Shown here in pieces: positions 15,544-25,814 of a stretch of 64,000 bases of DNA. Within the stretch, counting starts at the first letter, position 1; each line of letters opens with the position of its first letter. The notes under the pieces are model-generated. The model saw nothing but the letters and a program-made list of their open reading frames with translations, searched no databases and had not been told where the DNA came from. The stretch is from Phytoactinopolyspora alkaliphila (lineage in GTDB: Bacteria; Actinomycetota; Actinomycetes; Jiangellales; Jiangellaceae): positions 186,001-250,000 of the forward strand of contig NZ_JAAGOB010000002.1 in the NCBI RefSeq assembly GCF_010550695.1, given 5' to 3'. The translations under genes were made by a program, and so were the position numbers.

Positions 15544-17328
15544 TCACCAGCGACGGCTCTCGTCGAACGGGTCGAAGGACTGCACGATGTCGCGCAGCTC
15601 CTCAAGCTCCGGCTCGGACCATTCATGTTCCGGCGGCATCACCTTGAGCCAGGCATCCACCAGTTCGCCGCCGTAGTTGTGGGCGTGGCCCTCAGGCATC
15701 AGCGCGGACACCGCCATGTCCGCGGTGATCTGCCAGAACGTGACGAACGGATACCAGTTGAAGTTGGGTAGAACGTCCGGGCCTGGGGGTTCTCGCATCC
15801 AGTCCGGCTGGGACCAGATCAGCTCGGGCGACCAGAACGACACGGGATCGGACGCGTGCTGCAGGAACAGCACCCGCGGCTCATCCCACCCGTCGACGTC
15901 GAGAGGTTCCTGCCAGCCGGCCCAGAACCGCACGGTCCCACCGTCCTGGAATCTCGGGAGACGTTCGGGTGAACCCGGGTCCCGGTTCTCCGTGACGTAT
16001 TCACGCAGGGGATGCCAGCGCGGCGAACCGACCCAGAGCGCGCCGTCGACCTTGCCGACGAGATCGCCGATACCGTCGAACGCCGCAGCGCTGCCGACCG
16101 CGCCGAAACTCTCGCCGTAGACCACCAGCTTGGGCCGGGAGTCTTCCGGCAGCCTCGACCACCGTTCGTGGACGGCGCCGAACAACTCCTGACCGGCGAT
16201 GTCGACCTGCTCGTGATCGGCCAGGAAAGAGAGCCAGCTCGGCAGGTACGAGTACTGGATCGACACGATCGCGCTGTTGCCGTTGTAGAGGTACTCGAGC
16301 GCGTCGGCGGCGCCTTCGTCGACCCAGCCCGTTCCGGTGGGCGTGACCACCACCAGAATGTCGCGGTCGAATCCCCCGGCGCGCTCAAGCTCACGAACCG
16401 CCAAAGACGCGAGGCCGGACGGTGTCTCCGCCGAGTCCATGCCGATGTAGGTGCGCACCGGGTCCATCGCCGGCCGGCCGCTGAACACTTCAAGCTCATC
16501 CGCTGTAGGCCCGCCCGCGATGAACTCACGTCCCTTGCGACCCAGCGAGTCCCACGTGACCAGGGAACCCGGGCCGCCCGAGTGCGTCGCCACCGCCGGT
16601 GGGCTCTCACCCGCCTCGGTCTCCTGATTGATCGCAGCGAACGCGTCGTTCGCGGTGCCGAGGAGCCATGGATAGAACAATCCCGTCCATGACCAGAATG
16701 CGATTCCGGTCACGACCAGCGCGGAGGTCACTACCGCGACCGGGATGGGCACCCAGCGCGCGAAGAACCGGCCCAAGCGGCGCGAGGCACCTCGAAGCAA
16801 CCTGCCGATGGCGAGGAACCCGATGAAGATCAGGAAGGAGATGAGGATGATGTAGATGTAGTGGACCAGCCGCGGGCTGTCCACGTTCATCAGCTCGCGC
16901 AGATCGCTCTGCCATCGTGCGGAGCCGAACAGGTACCACGTGGCCACACCGGTACCGGCGACGCCGAAGACCGTCCACGCGATCAGCACGGTCTGCCGCG
17001 CCAGCGGCCGGCCCCGGCGAACTCTGCGGAACACCATGCGGATCAGGACGCCGAACAAGGAGCCGATCGCATAACCGACCGTGGCCGTGACGCCGGTCAC
17101 GAGCGCCTGGTAGTACCAGGTTCTGGGCAGCAGCGACGGCGTGAGGGACCAGCAGAAGAAGAACGTGCCGACCACACCGCCGGCGAAGTCCAGGCGCAGC
17201 CACGTGATCAACGGCCCCAGAATCGGCACCTTGCGCACCGTCGAGAGCCTGCGCTGAACCGCTGGGAGCCGCCGCCGCAGTGGCGTGGCTCGGTCGACGA
17301 GCGTGGCCATCACAGGTATGCCAGCCAT
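15544..17328 (-). CDS. Membrane-anchored alpha/beta-hydrolase family protein
   Basis: Putative membrane esterase or lipase of the Abhydrolase_9 type. An N-terminal half with several hydrophobic segments (for example GGVVGTFFFCWSLTPSLL, and IYIILISFLIFIGFLAIG) leads to a C-terminal hydrolase domain. The nucleophile elbow is VVYGESFGAVGSAAAF. The open frame extends to 17358, but that extension overlaps the rplA terminator hairpin. MAGIPVMATLVDRATPL at 17328, or the ATG at 17310, is the more likely start. The gene is wedged between rplA and rplJ, genes that are often adjacent. Substrate unknown. Confidence 0.85.
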   Translation of the reverse strand: MAGIPVMATLVDRATPLRRRLPAVQRRLSTVRKVPILGPLITWLRLDFAGGVVGTFFFCWSLTPSLLPRTWYYQALVTGVTATVGYAIGSLFGVLIRMVFRRVRRGRPLARQTVLIAWTVFGVAGTGVATWYLFGSARWQSDLRELMNVDSPRLVHYIYIILISFLIFIGFLAIGRLLRGASRRLGRFFARWVPIPVAVVTSALVVTGIAFWSWTGLFYPWLLGTANDAFAAINQETEAGESPPAVATHSGGPGSLVTWDSLGRKGREFIAGGPTADELEVFSGRPAMDPVRTYIGMDSAETPSGLASLAVRELERAGGFDRDILVVVTPTGTGWVDEGAADALEYLYNGNSAIVSIQYSYLPSWLSFLADHEQVDIAGQELFGAVHERWSRLPEDSRPKLVVYGESFGAVGSAAAFDGIGDLVGKVDGALWVGSPRWHPLREYVTENRDPGSPERLPRFQDGGTVRFWAGWQEPLDVDGWDEPRVLFLQHASDPVSFWSPELIWSQPDWMREPPGPDVLPNFNWYPFVTFWQITADMAVSALMPEGHAHNYGGELVDAWLKVMPPEHEWSEPELEELRDIVQSFDPFDESRRW

Positions 17329-17341
17329 TTCGCAACAATGA

Positions 17342-17380
17342 CCCAGCCGCGGCCCCACAACCGTGGGAGCCGCGGCTGGG
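17342..17380 (-). terminator. rplA terminator
   Basis: Inverted repeat with arms 17342-17358 and 17363-17380 (about 17 pairs and one bulge, 4-base loop) starting 10 bases after the rplA stop. It ends the rplKA transcript and shields rplJL from it. The hydrolase gene must therefore have its own promoter or depend on read-through. Confidence 0.8.
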
Positions 17381-17389
17381 CCGGGTGGA

Positions 17390-18100
17390 TCATGCTCGGG
17401 TGGTCTCCGGCGCGTGAACCTTGCCCGGGTCTACCGGGATACCGGGGCCCATCGTGGACGTCATGGTCGCCTTCTTGATGTAGCGACCCTTCGACGACGA
17501 CGGCTTGAGCCGGTTGATCTCGTCCAGCGCGGCGACGTAGTTCTCGATCAGGGCGTCCTCGGTGAACGACGCCTTGCCGATGACGAAGTGGAGGTTCGCG
17601 TGCCGGTCGACGCGGAACTCGATCTTTCCGCCCTTGATGTCGCTCACTGCCTTCGCGACATCCATCGTGACCGTTCCGGTCTTCGGATTGGGCATGAGGC
17701 CTCGCGGACCCAGCACCCGGCCCAGCCGGCCGACCTTGCCCATCAAGTCGGGAGTGGCGACGGCCGCGTCGAAGTCGAGCCGGCCGTTCTGAACCTCTTC
17801 GATCAGCTCGTCGCCGCCGACGATGTCGGCTCCGGCGTCAGTGGCCTCCTGCGCCTTCTGGCCCACGGCGAAGACCAGGACCCGAGCGGTCTTGCCGGTG
17901 CCGTGCGGAAGGTTGACGGTGCCCCGCACCATCTCGTCGGCCTTACGGGGGTCGACGCCGAGCCTCAGCGCCACCTCGACGGTGGCGTCGTACTTGGTCT
18001 TGGTGGTCTCTTTGACGAGGTTGATCGCCTCGGCGGCGGAGTAGAGCCGATCCCTGTCGATCTTCTCTGCCGCCGCGCGGTATGCCTTGCTGCGCTTCAT
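17390..18100 (-). CDS. rplA: 50S ribosomal protein L1
   Basis: L1 stalk protein involved in E-site tRNA release, and translational repressor of the L11 operon in many bacteria. 236 residues. [20 protein letters not shown] leads into a typical L1 body with [19 protein letters not shown] and the RNA-binding residues around [19 protein letters not shown]. It follows rplK after 91 bases. Confidence 0.99.
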   Translation of the reverse strand: MKRSKAYRAAAEKIDRDRLYSAAEAINLVKETTKTKYDATVEVALRLGVDPRKADEMVRGTVNLPHGTGKTARVLVFAVGQKAQEATDAGADIVGGDELIEEVQNGRLDFDAAVATPDLMGKVGRLGRVLGPRGLMPNPKTGTVTMDVAKAVSDIKGGKIEFRVDRHANLHFVIGKASFTEDALIENYVAALDEINRLKPSSSKGRYIKKATMTSTMGPGIPVDPGKVHAPETTRA

Positions 18101-18191
18101 GTCTTCTCCTGTATGAGATCGGAGCTGTGGTGCGGGCCGAGCGCTGCCCCTCCCACGTCCCGGTCACGGTGCGTGCCGGGTGAGTTGGCAC

Positions 18192-18620
18192 TTACTTGAC
18201 GTCCACACCCATCTGGCGGGCCGTACCTGCGATGATCTTCTCTGCCGCGTCCAGGTCGTTCGCGTTCAGATCAGGCATCTTCTGCTCGGCGATGGCACGG
18301 ACCTGGTCGCGTGTGATGGTCGCGACCTTGGCGCGGTGTGGTTCGCCGGAGCCCTTCTCCACACCTGCGGCCTTCAGGATCAGGGTGGCGGCCGGCGGGG
18401 TCTTGGTCACGAAGGTGAACGAACGGTCTTCGTAAACCGTGATCTCCACCGGGACGACGTCACCCCGCTGGCTTTCGGTAGCGGCGTTGTAGGCCTTGCA
18501 AAACTCCATGATGTTGACGCCATGCTGGCCGAGTGCCGGGCCAACGGGCGGCGCTGGTGTCGCGGCACCGGCCTGGATCTGGAGCTTGATCAGGCCTGCG
18601 ACTTTCTTCTTCGCGGGCAT
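18192..18620 (-). CDS. rplK: 50S ribosomal protein L11
   Basis: Forms the GTPase-associated centre with 23S rRNA, and is the thiostrepton target region and a partner of RelA. 142 residues. The proline-rich N-terminal domain ([20 protein letters not shown]) and the C-terminal rRNA-binding domain, ending [13 protein letters not shown], are complete. The prolines corresponding to common thiostrepton-resistance sites are wild type. First gene of rplKA, behind nusG. Confidence 0.99.
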   Translation of the reverse strand: MPAKKKVAGLIKLQIQAGAATPAPPVGPALGQHGVNIMEFCKAYNAATESQRGDVVPVEITVYEDRSFTFVTKTPPAATLILKAAGVEKGSGEPHRAKVATITRDQVRAIAEQKMPDLNANDLDAAEKIIAGTARQMGVDVK

Positions 18621-18701
18621 GTTTCCTCGGGTCCTCGTCGTTTCTTGTCGGAGTGATGTGGTCGTGGCAGGTTCGACGTGCCGCTGACCAGGCGGCGGCC
18701 G

Positions 18702-19505
18702 TTAGAGCTTCTGGATCTGGCTGAACGAAAGCTCCACCGGTGTTTCCCGGCCGAAGATCTCGACCAGGCCTTTCACCTTCTGCGAGTCCGGGTTGATCTC
18801 GTTGATGGTGGCGTGCAGGGTGGCGAACGGCCCGTCGACCACCATCACTGAGTCGCCGACCTGGAAGTCGACGACCTCGACCGGACGCTTCTCCGTGGTC
18901 TTCTCGACCGGCTGCTCGAACTCGGGAGCAAGCCAGCGCTCGACCTCGGCCAGGCTCAGCGGCAACGGCTGGTTCCCGTGGCCGACGAACCCGGTCACCG
19001 CAGGTGTGTGCCGGACCGCCGCCCAGGACTCGTCCGTCATTTCCATGCGGACCAGGACGTAGCCGGGGAACCTATTGCGCTTGACCATGCGGCGCTGGCC
19101 GCCCTTGATCTCGGCGACCTCTTCGGTGGGGACCTCGATCTCGAAGATGTAGTCCTCCATGTTGAGGCTGATGATGCGGTTCTCCAGGTTCAGCCGGACA
19201 CGGTTCTCCATGCCGGAGTACGTCTGGACGACGAACCACTCACCAGGCTTCGAACGCAGGACCCGGCGGAACTCCTCGAGGGGGTCGACGACCTCCTCGG
19301 GCTCCGCGTCCTCAGCCTCGGGGGTGCCGGAGCCCTCTTCCAGGCTCTCGCCCTCGTCCGGGGCTTCATCGTTCGCCCCGGCCTCATCACTCGCCTCGAC
19401 CTCGTCGTTCGGCTCGACGGCATCACCGGGCTCATCCTGAGCGGCCGATCCGGCCGGAGCATCGGTCGCCTCGGCGTCATCGACTGGCGTGTACTGTTCG
19501 GACAC
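18702..19505 (-). CDS. nusG: Transcription termination/antitermination factor NusG
   Basis: Binds RNA polymerase and links it to the ribosome (S10) or Rho. The reading frame opens at 19538, but a strong AGGAGGA Shine-Dalgarno lies just before the GTG at 19505, which I take as the start (267 residues). Residues 1 to about 85 are an acidic, low-complexity extension rich in Asp, Glu and Ala, typical of actinobacterial NusG. The NGN domain follows ([20 protein letters not shown], then [19 protein letters not shown]). A KOW domain ([20 protein letters not shown]) ends the protein. Follows secE. Confidence 0.97.
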   Translation of the reverse strand: MSEQYTPVDDAEATDAPAGSAAQDEPGDAVEPNDEVEASDEAGANDEAPDEGESLEEGSGTPEAEDAEPEEVVDPLEEFRRVLRSKPGEWFVVQTYSGMENRVRLNLENRIISLNMEDYIFEIEVPTEEVAEIKGGQRRMVKRNRFPGYVLVRMEMTDESWAAVRHTPAVTGFVGHGNQPLPLSLAEVERWLAPEFEQPVEKTTEKRPVEVVDFQVGDSVMVVDGPFATLHATINEINPDSQKVKGLVEIFGRETPVELSFSQIQKL

Positions 19506-19547
19506 GGTGTGGACTTCCTCCTGGTAGCTGCTGGGCACTGGGCAGGT

Positions 19548-19796
19548 TCAGCCGAATATCTCGAGCATCGCCCAGCCGAAGCCCAGGTCGAGTACGGAGA
19601 CGATCGCGATCATGATCGCCACGAACACGAGCACCACTGCCGTGTAGGTCAACAGTTGCGATCGCGTCGGGTACACGACCTTGCGGAGCTCGGCCACCAC
19701 CTGCCGAACCCACAGCGACAGACGCGCCACCGGCCCGCGCCGCTTGGGCTGACGCGGGCGATCAGGTGTCGCGGTCTGGCCGCTCGTCTCCGTCAC
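19548..19796 (-). CDS. secE: Preprotein translocase subunit SecE
   Basis: Small essential clamp of the SecYEG channel. 82 residues. A short basic N-terminal tail leads to the conserved amphipathic segment WVRQVVAELRKVVYPTRSQL. One transmembrane helix follows (YTAVVLVFVAIMIAIVSVLD). Single-helix SecE is the normal form outside enterobacteria. It lies between tRNA-Trp and nusG, the canonical actinobacterial arrangement. Confidence 0.97.
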   Translation of the reverse strand: MTETSGQTATPDRPRQPKRRGPVARLSLWVRQVVAELRKVVYPTRSQLLTYTAVVLVFVAIMIAIVSVLDLGFGWAMLEIFG

Positions 19797-19905
19797 GTGC
19801 TACCTCACTTGGTCTTTTTTCCTCTTCGCCGCCCCGGCGGACGGCATGTTCGCCGGGGCCACCGGGCACCCTGGAGCCGATGGCGACTCATGGCCTGGTG
19901 GCCAG

Positions 19906-19978
19906 CAGGGCAGGAGGGACTCGAACCCCCAACCGCCGGTTTTGGAGACCGGTGCTCTGCCAGTTGAGCTACTGCCCT
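19906..19978 (-). tRNA. tRNA-Trp (CCA)
   Basis: 73-base cloverleaf on the minus strand. The acceptor stem AGGGCAG pairs with CTGCCCT, the anticodon loop is CTCCAAA with anticodon CCA, and the T-arm is GGGGGTTCGAGTCCC. The 3' CCA is not encoded. Directly upstream of secE. Confidence 0.97.
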
Positions 19979-20262
19979 TCGGTGAACGAACGACACCTAC
20001 TCACACCGTAGCGCCTGAGGGCAAAATCTGAGCAGGGATCAGTGACCACCGAAGAGAGAGTGTACGGGGTGAGGGGCGCTGTGGTCGAACTCGCGCGATC
20101 AAGAGATCCGGACCACGGTGTTCTCGCCGCATCGAAATGCGGCTTCACATGCGGGACAACGCCTGTCGTGCTCGCTAGATGGCGTACGACCCCGCTAGGG
20201 TGCCAGGTGTAAAACACGATAATCCTTCGCCACGATCACAAGACTCGTAGGGAGTACGCGAG

Positions 20263-20874
20263 ATGAGCGGGACGACGCCAGGCGGTAGTTCCGGGGACGA
20301 GCCCCAGAAGGATCCCTTCAGCCAGCCCACGGAACCAGCCCGCCAGCCACCCTCGTGGGAGCAGAGCCAGCCTCCCGCGTGGGAGCAGGACAACACCGCC
20401 GGCAGCCCCTATGCACGCCCGGTGCCGGAGACCCCGAAACCCATCCTCACGGCCGCCAAGCTCATGTATGTGGGCGCCTTCTTGTCGCTGCTCGGCGGCA
20501 TCTTCGCCCTGATGGGCCGCGACGCCGTGCGTGAGGAGGCCATCCGCCAGAGCCCGGATGCCACGGCGGACGAGATCGACGCGTTCGTCAACACCTTCAC
20601 CGGGTTCATGGTCTTTGTCGCGCTGATCTCCATCGGCCTGTGGCTGTGGATGGCTTCGGCGAACAAGAAGGGCAAGTCGTGGGCGAGGATCGTGGCCACG
20701 ATCCTCGGTGGCCTGAACATCCTGTTCGGGCTGTGGGGCCTCACGGCGGGCGGATTCGACATCAACACGCTCATCAACCTGATCTCGCCCGTGCTGGCCG
20801 CGGTCATCCTGTACATGCTCTACCGGCCGGAATCCACCGAGTACTACCGGGCGATGTCGTCCAAGACCTTCTGA
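20263..20874 (+). CDS. Small four-helix membrane protein of unknown function
   Basis: 203 residues. The first 60 are Pro/Gln/Ser-rich and presumably cytosolic. Four hydrophobic segments follow at about 63-84, 107-127, 135-156 and 164-186. A GGGAG Shine-Dalgarno lies before the ATG. I do not recognise a named family; proteins of this layout are frequent in actinobacteria. It is the first plus-strand gene after the tRNA-Trp block and lies 52 bases before the aminotransferase gene. A GATAAT hexamer at 20218-20223 may be its -10 box, but no good -35 was found. Confidence 0.8.
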   Translation: MSGTTPGGSSGDEPQKDPFSQPTEPARQPPSWEQSQPPAWEQDNTAGSPYARPVPETPKPILTAAKLMYVGAFLSLLGGIFALMGRDAVREEAIRQSPDATADEIDAFVNTFTGFMVFVALISIGLWLWMASANKKGKSWARIVATILGGLNILFGLWGLTAGGFDINTLINLISPVLAAVILYMLYRPESTEYYRAMSSKTF

Positions 20875-20926
20875 GGCAACCGAAGTCCTTGGCGAGACCG
20901 GCCGGGGTGGTGCAAGGATAGTCGTC

Positions 20927-22159
20927 ATGACCCTCGCTACCCCGGCCGGCGCCACCGCCGGCACCTCGCGCCCTCGCGTCTCGCGTCGCATCTCCGCCAT
21001 CGCCGAGTCGGCCACCCTGGCCGTGGACGCCAAGGCGAAGGCCCTCAAGGCCGCGGGCAGGCCGGTCATCGGATTCGGAGCCGGTGAACCCGATTTCGCC
21101 ACGCCGGACTACATCGTCCAGGCGGCGATCGACGCGTGCTCCAATCCCAAGAACCATCGCTACACGCCTGCCGGCGGTCTTCCCGAACTGAAGGACGCTC
21201 TGGTCGCCAAAACGGAGCGAGACTCGGGCTACACCGTGGAGGCCAGCCAGATCCTGGTCACCAACGGCGGCAAGCAGGCGGTCTACGAGGCGTTCGCCGC
21301 GATCGTGGATCCCGGGGACGAGGTCCTGCTCCCGGCGCCCTACTGGACCACCTACCCGGAGTCGATCAGGCTGGCCGGAGGCGTCCCGGTGGAGGTGATC
21401 GCCGACGAGACCACCGGTTACCGGGTGAGCGTCGACCAGCTCGAAGCGGCCCGCACCGAGCGCACCAAGGTGCTCCTGTTCTGCTCGCCGTCCAACCCCA
21501 CCGGCGCGGTCTATCCTCCGGAGGACGTCAAGGCGATCGGCCAGTGGGCAGCTCAGAACGGCATCTGGGTCGTCACCGACGAGATCTACGAGCACCTCAC
21601 CTACGGCGACGCACAGTTCACGTCGATGCCAGTGGAGGTGCCTGAGCTGGCAGAGACCTGCATCGTGGTCAACGGCGTGGCGAAGACGTACGCGATGACC
21701 GGCTGGCGGGTCGGCTGGCTGATCGGACCGAAGGACGTCGTCAAGGCGGCCGGAAACCTCCAGTCGCACGCCACGTCCAACGTCGCGAACGTCTCCCAGC
21801 GGGCCGCGATCGCCGCCGTCACCGGTGACCTGTCAGCGGTCGCCACCATGCGCGAGGCGTTCGACCGTCGCCGGAAGACCATCGTCGCGATGCTGAACGA
21901 GATCGACGGCGTGCTGTGCCCGGAGCCTGAGGGCGCCTTCTACGTCTACCCCTCGGTCAAAGGTGTGCTGGGCCGCGAGATCGCCGGCCGGACACCCACC
22001 ACCAGCGTGGAGCTCGCGGAGATCATCCTCGAAGAGGCGGAGGTCGCCGTCGTGCCCGGCGAGGCCTTCGGCCCGAGTGGCTACCTCCGGCTGTCCTACG
22101 CGCTGGGCGACGACGACCTTGCCGAGGGCGTCGGCCGGATCCAGCGGCTGCTGAGTTGA
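20927..22159 (+). CDS. PLP-dependent aminotransferase, aspartate aminotransferase type (class I)
   Basis: Cytosolic enzyme of aminotransferase fold type I, probably converting aspartate and 2-oxoglutarate to oxaloacetate and glutamate. Conserved features include GAGEPDF near the N-terminus, [11 protein letters not shown], the [10 protein letters not shown] segment with the cofactor Asp and Tyr, and the PLP lysine in [17 protein letters not shown] conserved C-terminal Arg in SGYLRLSYA probably binds the substrate carboxylate. 410 residues. The stop overlaps the likely start of the adenosine deaminase gene. Exact substrate range is inferred. Confidence 0.93.
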   Translation: MTLATPAGATAGTSRPRVSRRISAIAESATLAVDAKAKALKAAGRPVIGFGAGEPDFATPDYIVQAAIDACSNPKNHRYTPAGGLPELKDALVAKTERDSGYTVEASQILVTNGGKQAVYEAFAAIVDPGDEVLLPAPYWTTYPESIRLAGGVPVEVIADETTGYRVSVDQLEAARTERTKVLLFCSPSNPTGAVYPPEDVKAIGQWAAQNGIWVVTDEIYEHLTYGDAQFTSMPVEVPELAETCIVVNGVAKTYAMTGWRVGWLIGPKDVVKAAGNLQSHATSNVANVSQRAAIAAVTGDLSAVATMREAFDRRRKTIVAMLNEIDGVLCPEPEGAFYVYPSVKGVLGREIAGRTPTTSVELAEIILEEAEVAVVPGEAFGPSGYLRLSYALGDDDLAEGVGRIQRLLS

Positions 22160-23235
22160 GCCGGCCGGGGGTGGCGGACGGACCGGGCGGAGTTGACGGC
22201 TACGTGGCTCCCCGTGACCTACGCGGGCTCCCCAAGGCGCACCTGCACCTGCACTTCACCGGCTCGATGCGGCACTCGAGCCTGGTCGAGCTCGCTGATC
22301 TTCACGGCGTCCGGCTGCCTGACGCGCTGCGTGAGCAATGGCCCCCGCAGTTGTCGGCGGCGGACGAGAAAGGGTGGTTCCGGTTCCAGCGGCTCTATGA
22401 CATCGCTCGCTCCGTGTTGCGCACCGAAGACGATGTCCGGCGACTAGTCCGTGAGGCCGCCGAGGACGACGCGGCCGAGGGATCAGCGTGGCTGGAGATC
22501 CAGGTCGATCCCTCCGGTTACGCAGCCCTGTTCGGCGGCATCACCGCGTTCACCGATCTCGTGCTCGACGCCGCCCGTTCCGCCTCGGAGTCGACCGGGA
22601 TCGGCATAGCGGTGGTCATCGCGGCCAATCGCACCCGGCATCCCCTGGATGCTCGAACGCTCGCCCGGCTGGCCGTCCAGTACGCGGGGCGCGGAGTGGT
22701 GGGCTTCGGCCTCTCCAACGACGAGCGCCGGGGCGTCACGGAGGATTTCGCCGCCGCGTTCCGGATCGCCGATCGCGCGGGCCTGATCGCGGCGCCGCAC
22801 GGTGGTGAGCTGCGCGGCCCGGACAACATCCGCACCTGCCTCGACGCGCTTGGTGCCGACAGACTCGGTCACGGCGTCCGAGTCGCAGAGGATGCCGCGT
22901 TACTTGCCCGGGTGGTCGAACAGCAGGTGACACTGGAGGTCTGCCCGGCCTCGAACGTCTCCCTGGGGGTGTACCCGGAACTGCGCGCCGTGCCGTTGCG
23001 CCGCCTCGTGGACGCCGGCGCCAGGCTGGCGCTGGGAGCGGACGACCCTCTCTTGTTCGGCTCCCGGCTCCTGGACCAGTATCAAGCCGCGCGAGATGCG
23101 CACGGCTTTAGCGACGCGGAGCTCGCCGCCTTGGCCCGCGCGTCGATCGAAGGCTCGGCAGCGCCGCCGAATGTCCGAAAGCAGGTGCTGGAGGACATCG
23201 ACGCGTGGCTCAACTCACCGGGGCCGGTGCACTGA
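22156..23235 (+). CDS. add: Adenosine deaminase family protein
   Basis: Zn-dependent hydrolase converting adenosine (or a related 6-aminopurine) to inosine. Metal and active-site motifs are all visible: HLHLHFTGS near the N-terminus, [28 protein letters not shown] and [10 protein letters not shown]. 359 residues if the TTG at 22156, overlapping the aminotransferase stop by 4 bases, is used. A GTG at 22171 is an alternative. The 3' end overlaps the convergent PIG-L gene by 26 bases. Some members of this family act on adenine or aminofutalosine, so the substrate is not certain. Confidence 0.9.
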   Translation: MSRPGVADGPGGVDGYVAPRDLRGLPKAHLHLHFTGSMRHSSLVELADLHGVRLPDALREQWPPQLSAADEKGWFRFQRLYDIARSVLRTEDDVRRLVREAAEDDAAEGSAWLEIQVDPSGYAALFGGITAFTDLVLDAARSASESTGIGIAVVIAANRTRHPLDARTLARLAVQYAGRGVVGFGLSNDERRGVTEDFAAAFRIADRAGLIAAPHGGELRGPDNIRTCLDALGADRLGHGVRVAEDAALLARVVEQQVTLEVCPASNVSLGVYPELRAVPLRRLVDAGARLALGADDPLLFGSRLLDQYQAARDAHGFSDAELAALARASIEGSAAPPNVRKQVLEDIDAWLNSPGPVH

Positions 23236-24019
23236 ACAGCTCAGCAGCTCCGCGGTCACCCAGCTCGTCGAGAATGCCCGCCGGCCCGGATCGCACGTAC
23301 CACTCGAACCCGTACGCCTCGTCGAACGCCGCATGTGCGACGTCGTCCGCGGCGATCTGGCTGGCGTGGGCGCGGATGGCCGCCCGCTTCGTATCGAGTT
23401 CGCGGGCCGTGGCGGCGACCATGAGCTCGACGTCGGCGGCGGGTATCCCGAATGGGAGTGCCGTGGCCCGTGCCGCGGCGTGCACCAAGTGCGGGCGGGT
23501 CTCGTGCAGATGGTCGCGATCCACGGTCGTCTGGTAGGAGGTCACCCCCGCCATCCGAGCCGCCAGGGCGCCGATACGGTGACTGGCCAGGTGGTCGGGG
23601 TGTCCGTAGATGCCCGACGCGTCGTCGTGAACGAGCGCCTCGGCACTCTCCTCCTCGGCCACGGCCGCCACCCGGCGTGCCACGCGCTCCGCGTCCGCCG
23701 CGGCAAGAGCATCGGGATGGACGTTATCGGCAGCGCCGGGCAGGCCGGAGTCACGGCGGCCGAGGAGAACGAGCCTGGTGACGCCGAGCAGGCCCGCCGC
23801 GCGCTCGAGCTCCGCGGTACGCCGCTGGACGAGTGACTCGCCCGGCCGCAGCGGCACGAGGGTCTCGCCGAGGTCGCCGAGCGTCGCTGTGACGAGAACC
23901 ACGCGGGCGCCCTCGTCGGCGAGCCGGCGCATGGTCACACCGGTGAAAATGGCCTCGTCGTCGGGGTGCGCATGCAGCACGACGACGCTCCGCCCGCGCA
24001 ACGACTGTGGCCGGCTCAT
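23210..24019 (-). CDS. PIG-L family N-acetylglucosaminyl deacetylase (MshB-like)
   Basis: Zn-dependent amidase of the LmbE/PIG-L superfamily, which includes MshB (mycothiol biosynthesis) and Mca. The AHPDDE metal-binding motif is close to the N-terminus, and a second ligand sits in HDDASGIYGHPDHLASH. The frame opens at 24103, but MSRPQSLRGRSVVVLHAHPD at 24019 is the likely start (269 residues). The sequence fits a general deacetylase better than a certain MshB, so mycothiol involvement is only a possibility. Confidence 0.85.
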   Translation of the reverse strand: MSRPQSLRGRSVVVLHAHPDDEAIFTGVTMRRLADEGARVVLVTATLGDLGETLVPLRPGESLVQRRTAELERAAGLLGVTRLVLLGRRDSGLPGAADNVHPDALAAADAERVARRVAAVAEEESAEALVHDDASGIYGHPDHLASHRIGALAARMAGVTSYQTTVDRDHLHETRPHLVHAAARATALPFGIPAADVELMVAATARELDTKRAAIRAHASQIAADDVAHAAFDEAYGFEWYVRSGPAGILDELGDRGAAELFSAPAPVS

Positions 24020-24306
24020 GCCGTTCCCGCGGAGGGACGATGGATACGGAATCATCACGTGCCTGCTGTCGTCAGAGTCGAGCCCGGCTGCCCGGGCTGA
24101 CATGGTCAGGGGTTGGTCGCGTAAACGTCAGCGACAACAACAGCAAGACACGGCAGAACGCACCGCCAGAACGGCGTTGAGGCTCTGCGTCTCGGTCACG
24201 AGGAGAGATTGTGCCACAGCGCGGGCCCGCGCGCACCCCCCAATCGCGAAGCCTGTCCGTCCTGGGCGCGTCACTCAGCCGAACACGTCCGTGATGCCAG
24301 GTGAGG

Positions 24307-25392
24307 TCATAGAGCGCAGCCGACCAGGACCGGCTCGTTGACCAGACGGACCCCGAAGGCTGCCAGGACGCCGTCTCGAACCTCACGGGCCAGGCCGAGC
24401 ACATCTGCGGCCCGGGCGTCGCCGCGGTTGGTCACCGCCAGTGTGTGCTTGGTGGACAGCGATACCCCGGCGCGGTCGCCCCGAAAGCCGCGCCCGAACC
24501 CGGCGTGCTCGATCAACCAGGCCGCGCTGGTCTTCACCCGGCCGTCGGCCTGCGGCCAGCGCGGCGCGTCGACCGGCAATCTGGCGGCCGCATCCGGTTC
24601 GAGCACGGGATTGGTGAAGAAGGACCCGGCGCTCCACGTGTCGTGGTCTTCGTGGTCGAGCACCATGCCCTTGCCCCGGCGAAGCTTGAGCACAGCGTCC
24701 CGGACGTCGCCGAGCGGTGCACGCTCCCCCAGGCCGACGCCGAGCGTGCGGGCGAGCTCAGCGTAGGCGACCGGCGCCCCGAGCGATCCCTGCCTGAGCT
24801 GGTAGCTGACCGAGAGGATCACGTACCGTTCGGATCCCTTGAACCGGCTCTGCCGATACTCGAAGCCGCACTCGGCGTTGGCGAAGGTCCGTACCCGCTC
24901 GTCGACCCGGTCGTAGGTGCGCACGTTCCAGATGGTCTGCGCGACCTCCTGACCGTAGGCACCCACGTTCTGCATGGGGGTGGCGCCGACCGCACCCGGT
25001 ATGCCAGACAGCGCCTCGATGCCCACCCATTGCTCGGCGACGGCCCGCTGGACGAGCTCATCCCAAGGCTCACCAGCGGCGACGGTAACGTTGATCCCGC
25101 CACAGGCGGCGAGGTCGTCCGCCTCGCAGGAGGCGGAGTCGTCGACCTCGACTCCGCGGGTCATGACGCGGACGACCGTGCCGCCGAACCCGTCGTCGGC
25201 CACCACCAGGTTGGATCCACCGCCGAGCACCAGCACCGGCTCACTCCGGCGGTCGCACTGACGCACCGCGTCGATCAGTTCTGCCTCGGTGTCCACCTCG
25301 ATCATCCGCGCGGCCGGTCCGCCGACCCGGAGGGTCGTCAGCTCGGCAAGGCGGATGCCGTGCTTGTCCCGCATCACGGATACCGCAGTCAA
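24307..25392 (-). CDS. murB: UDP-N-acetylmuramate dehydrogenase (UDP-N-acetylenolpyruvoylglucosamine reductase)
   Basis: FAD/NADPH enzyme reducing the enolpyruvyl group to make UDP-MurNAc in peptidoglycan synthesis. 361 residues. Conserved features are the N-terminal TTLRVGGPA, the FAD-binding LVLGGGSNLVVADDGFGG and ALSGIPGAVGATPMQNVGAY. The proton-donor serine lies in SAGSFFTNPV and a conserved glutamate near the end in NEPVLVG. The start overlaps the MaoC-like gene stop by 4 bases (ATGA type), so it is translationally coupled in the rpmG-MaoC-MaoC-murB unit. Confidence 0.97.
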   Translation of the reverse strand: MTAVSVMRDKHGIRLAELTTLRVGGPAARMIEVDTEAELIDAVRQCDRRSEPVLVLGGGSNLVVADDGFGGTVVRVMTRGVEVDDSASCEADDLAACGGINVTVAAGEPWDELVQRAVAEQWVGIEALSGIPGAVGATPMQNVGAYGQEVAQTIWNVRTYDRVDERVRTFANAECGFEYRQSRFKGSERYVILSVSYQLRQGSLGAPVAYAELARTLGVGLGERAPLGDVRDAVLKLRRGKGMVLDHEDHDTWSAGSFFTNPVLEPDAAARLPVDAPRWPQADGRVKTSAAWLIEHAGFGRGFRGDRAGVSLSTKHTLAVTNRGDARAADVLGLAREVRDGVLAAFGVRLVNEPVLVGCAL

Positions 25393-25814
25393 GAGGCGTT
25401 CTTGGGCGGGCGCGCGAGCGCGCGGGCCTGGGTCAGAACCTTCTGCTCGTCCACGCGGACCGCGAGCTCGACGCCCACCAGGCCGTCGTCGCGAACCTCG
25501 GTGACGGTCGCCGTCACGTGCACGGCCACGCCGTCGGCGTCATCCGGAACGACGACGGGGCGGGAGAACCGGACGCTGTACTCGACGACAGCGGCCGGGT
25601 CGCCCACCCAGTCGGTGAGCAGCCGTCCGGCCAGCGCCATGGTCAGCATGCCATGGGCCAGCACGCCGGGCAGGCCGACCGCCTTCGCGACCCGGTCGTT
25701 CCAGTGGATTGGGTTGAAATCGCCCGAGGCGCCCGCGTAACGCACCAGGTTCTCGCGGGTGATGCGGTACTGCTCGTCAGCGACGACCTGTCCGACGGCC
25801 AGCGGCTCAGACAT
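25389..25814 (-). CDS. MaoC-like dehydratase, HadB type
   Basis: Hot-dog-fold (R)-specific hydratase subunit. The hydratase 2 motif with catalytic Asp and His is visible (YAGASGDFNPIHWND). 141 residues. It pairs with the overlapping upstream gene, like the mycobacterial HadA-HadB (3R)-hydroxyacyl-ACP dehydratase encoded in the same neighbourhood of rpmG and tRNA genes. In a non-mycolate organism the acyl substrate is uncertain, and a role in fatty acid elongation is inferred. Confidence 0.9.
   Translation of the reverse strand: MSEPLAVGQVVADEQYRITRENLVRYAGASGDFNPIHWNDRVAKAVGLPGVLAHGMLTMALAGRLLTDWVGDPAAVVEYSVRFSRPVVVPDDADGVAVHVTATVTEVRDDGLVGVELAVRVDEQKVLTQARALARPPKNAS

Noticed and set aside
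20236-21769. Minus-strand frames opposite the small membrane protein and aminotransferase genes
   Set aside because: The plus-strand genes have clear motifs and ribosome sites; the minus frames do not.
24104-24306. Possible small gene between the PIG-L and murB genes
   Set aside because: 203 bases with no frame having a ribosome site, family resemblance or clear codon bias; treated as intergenic.
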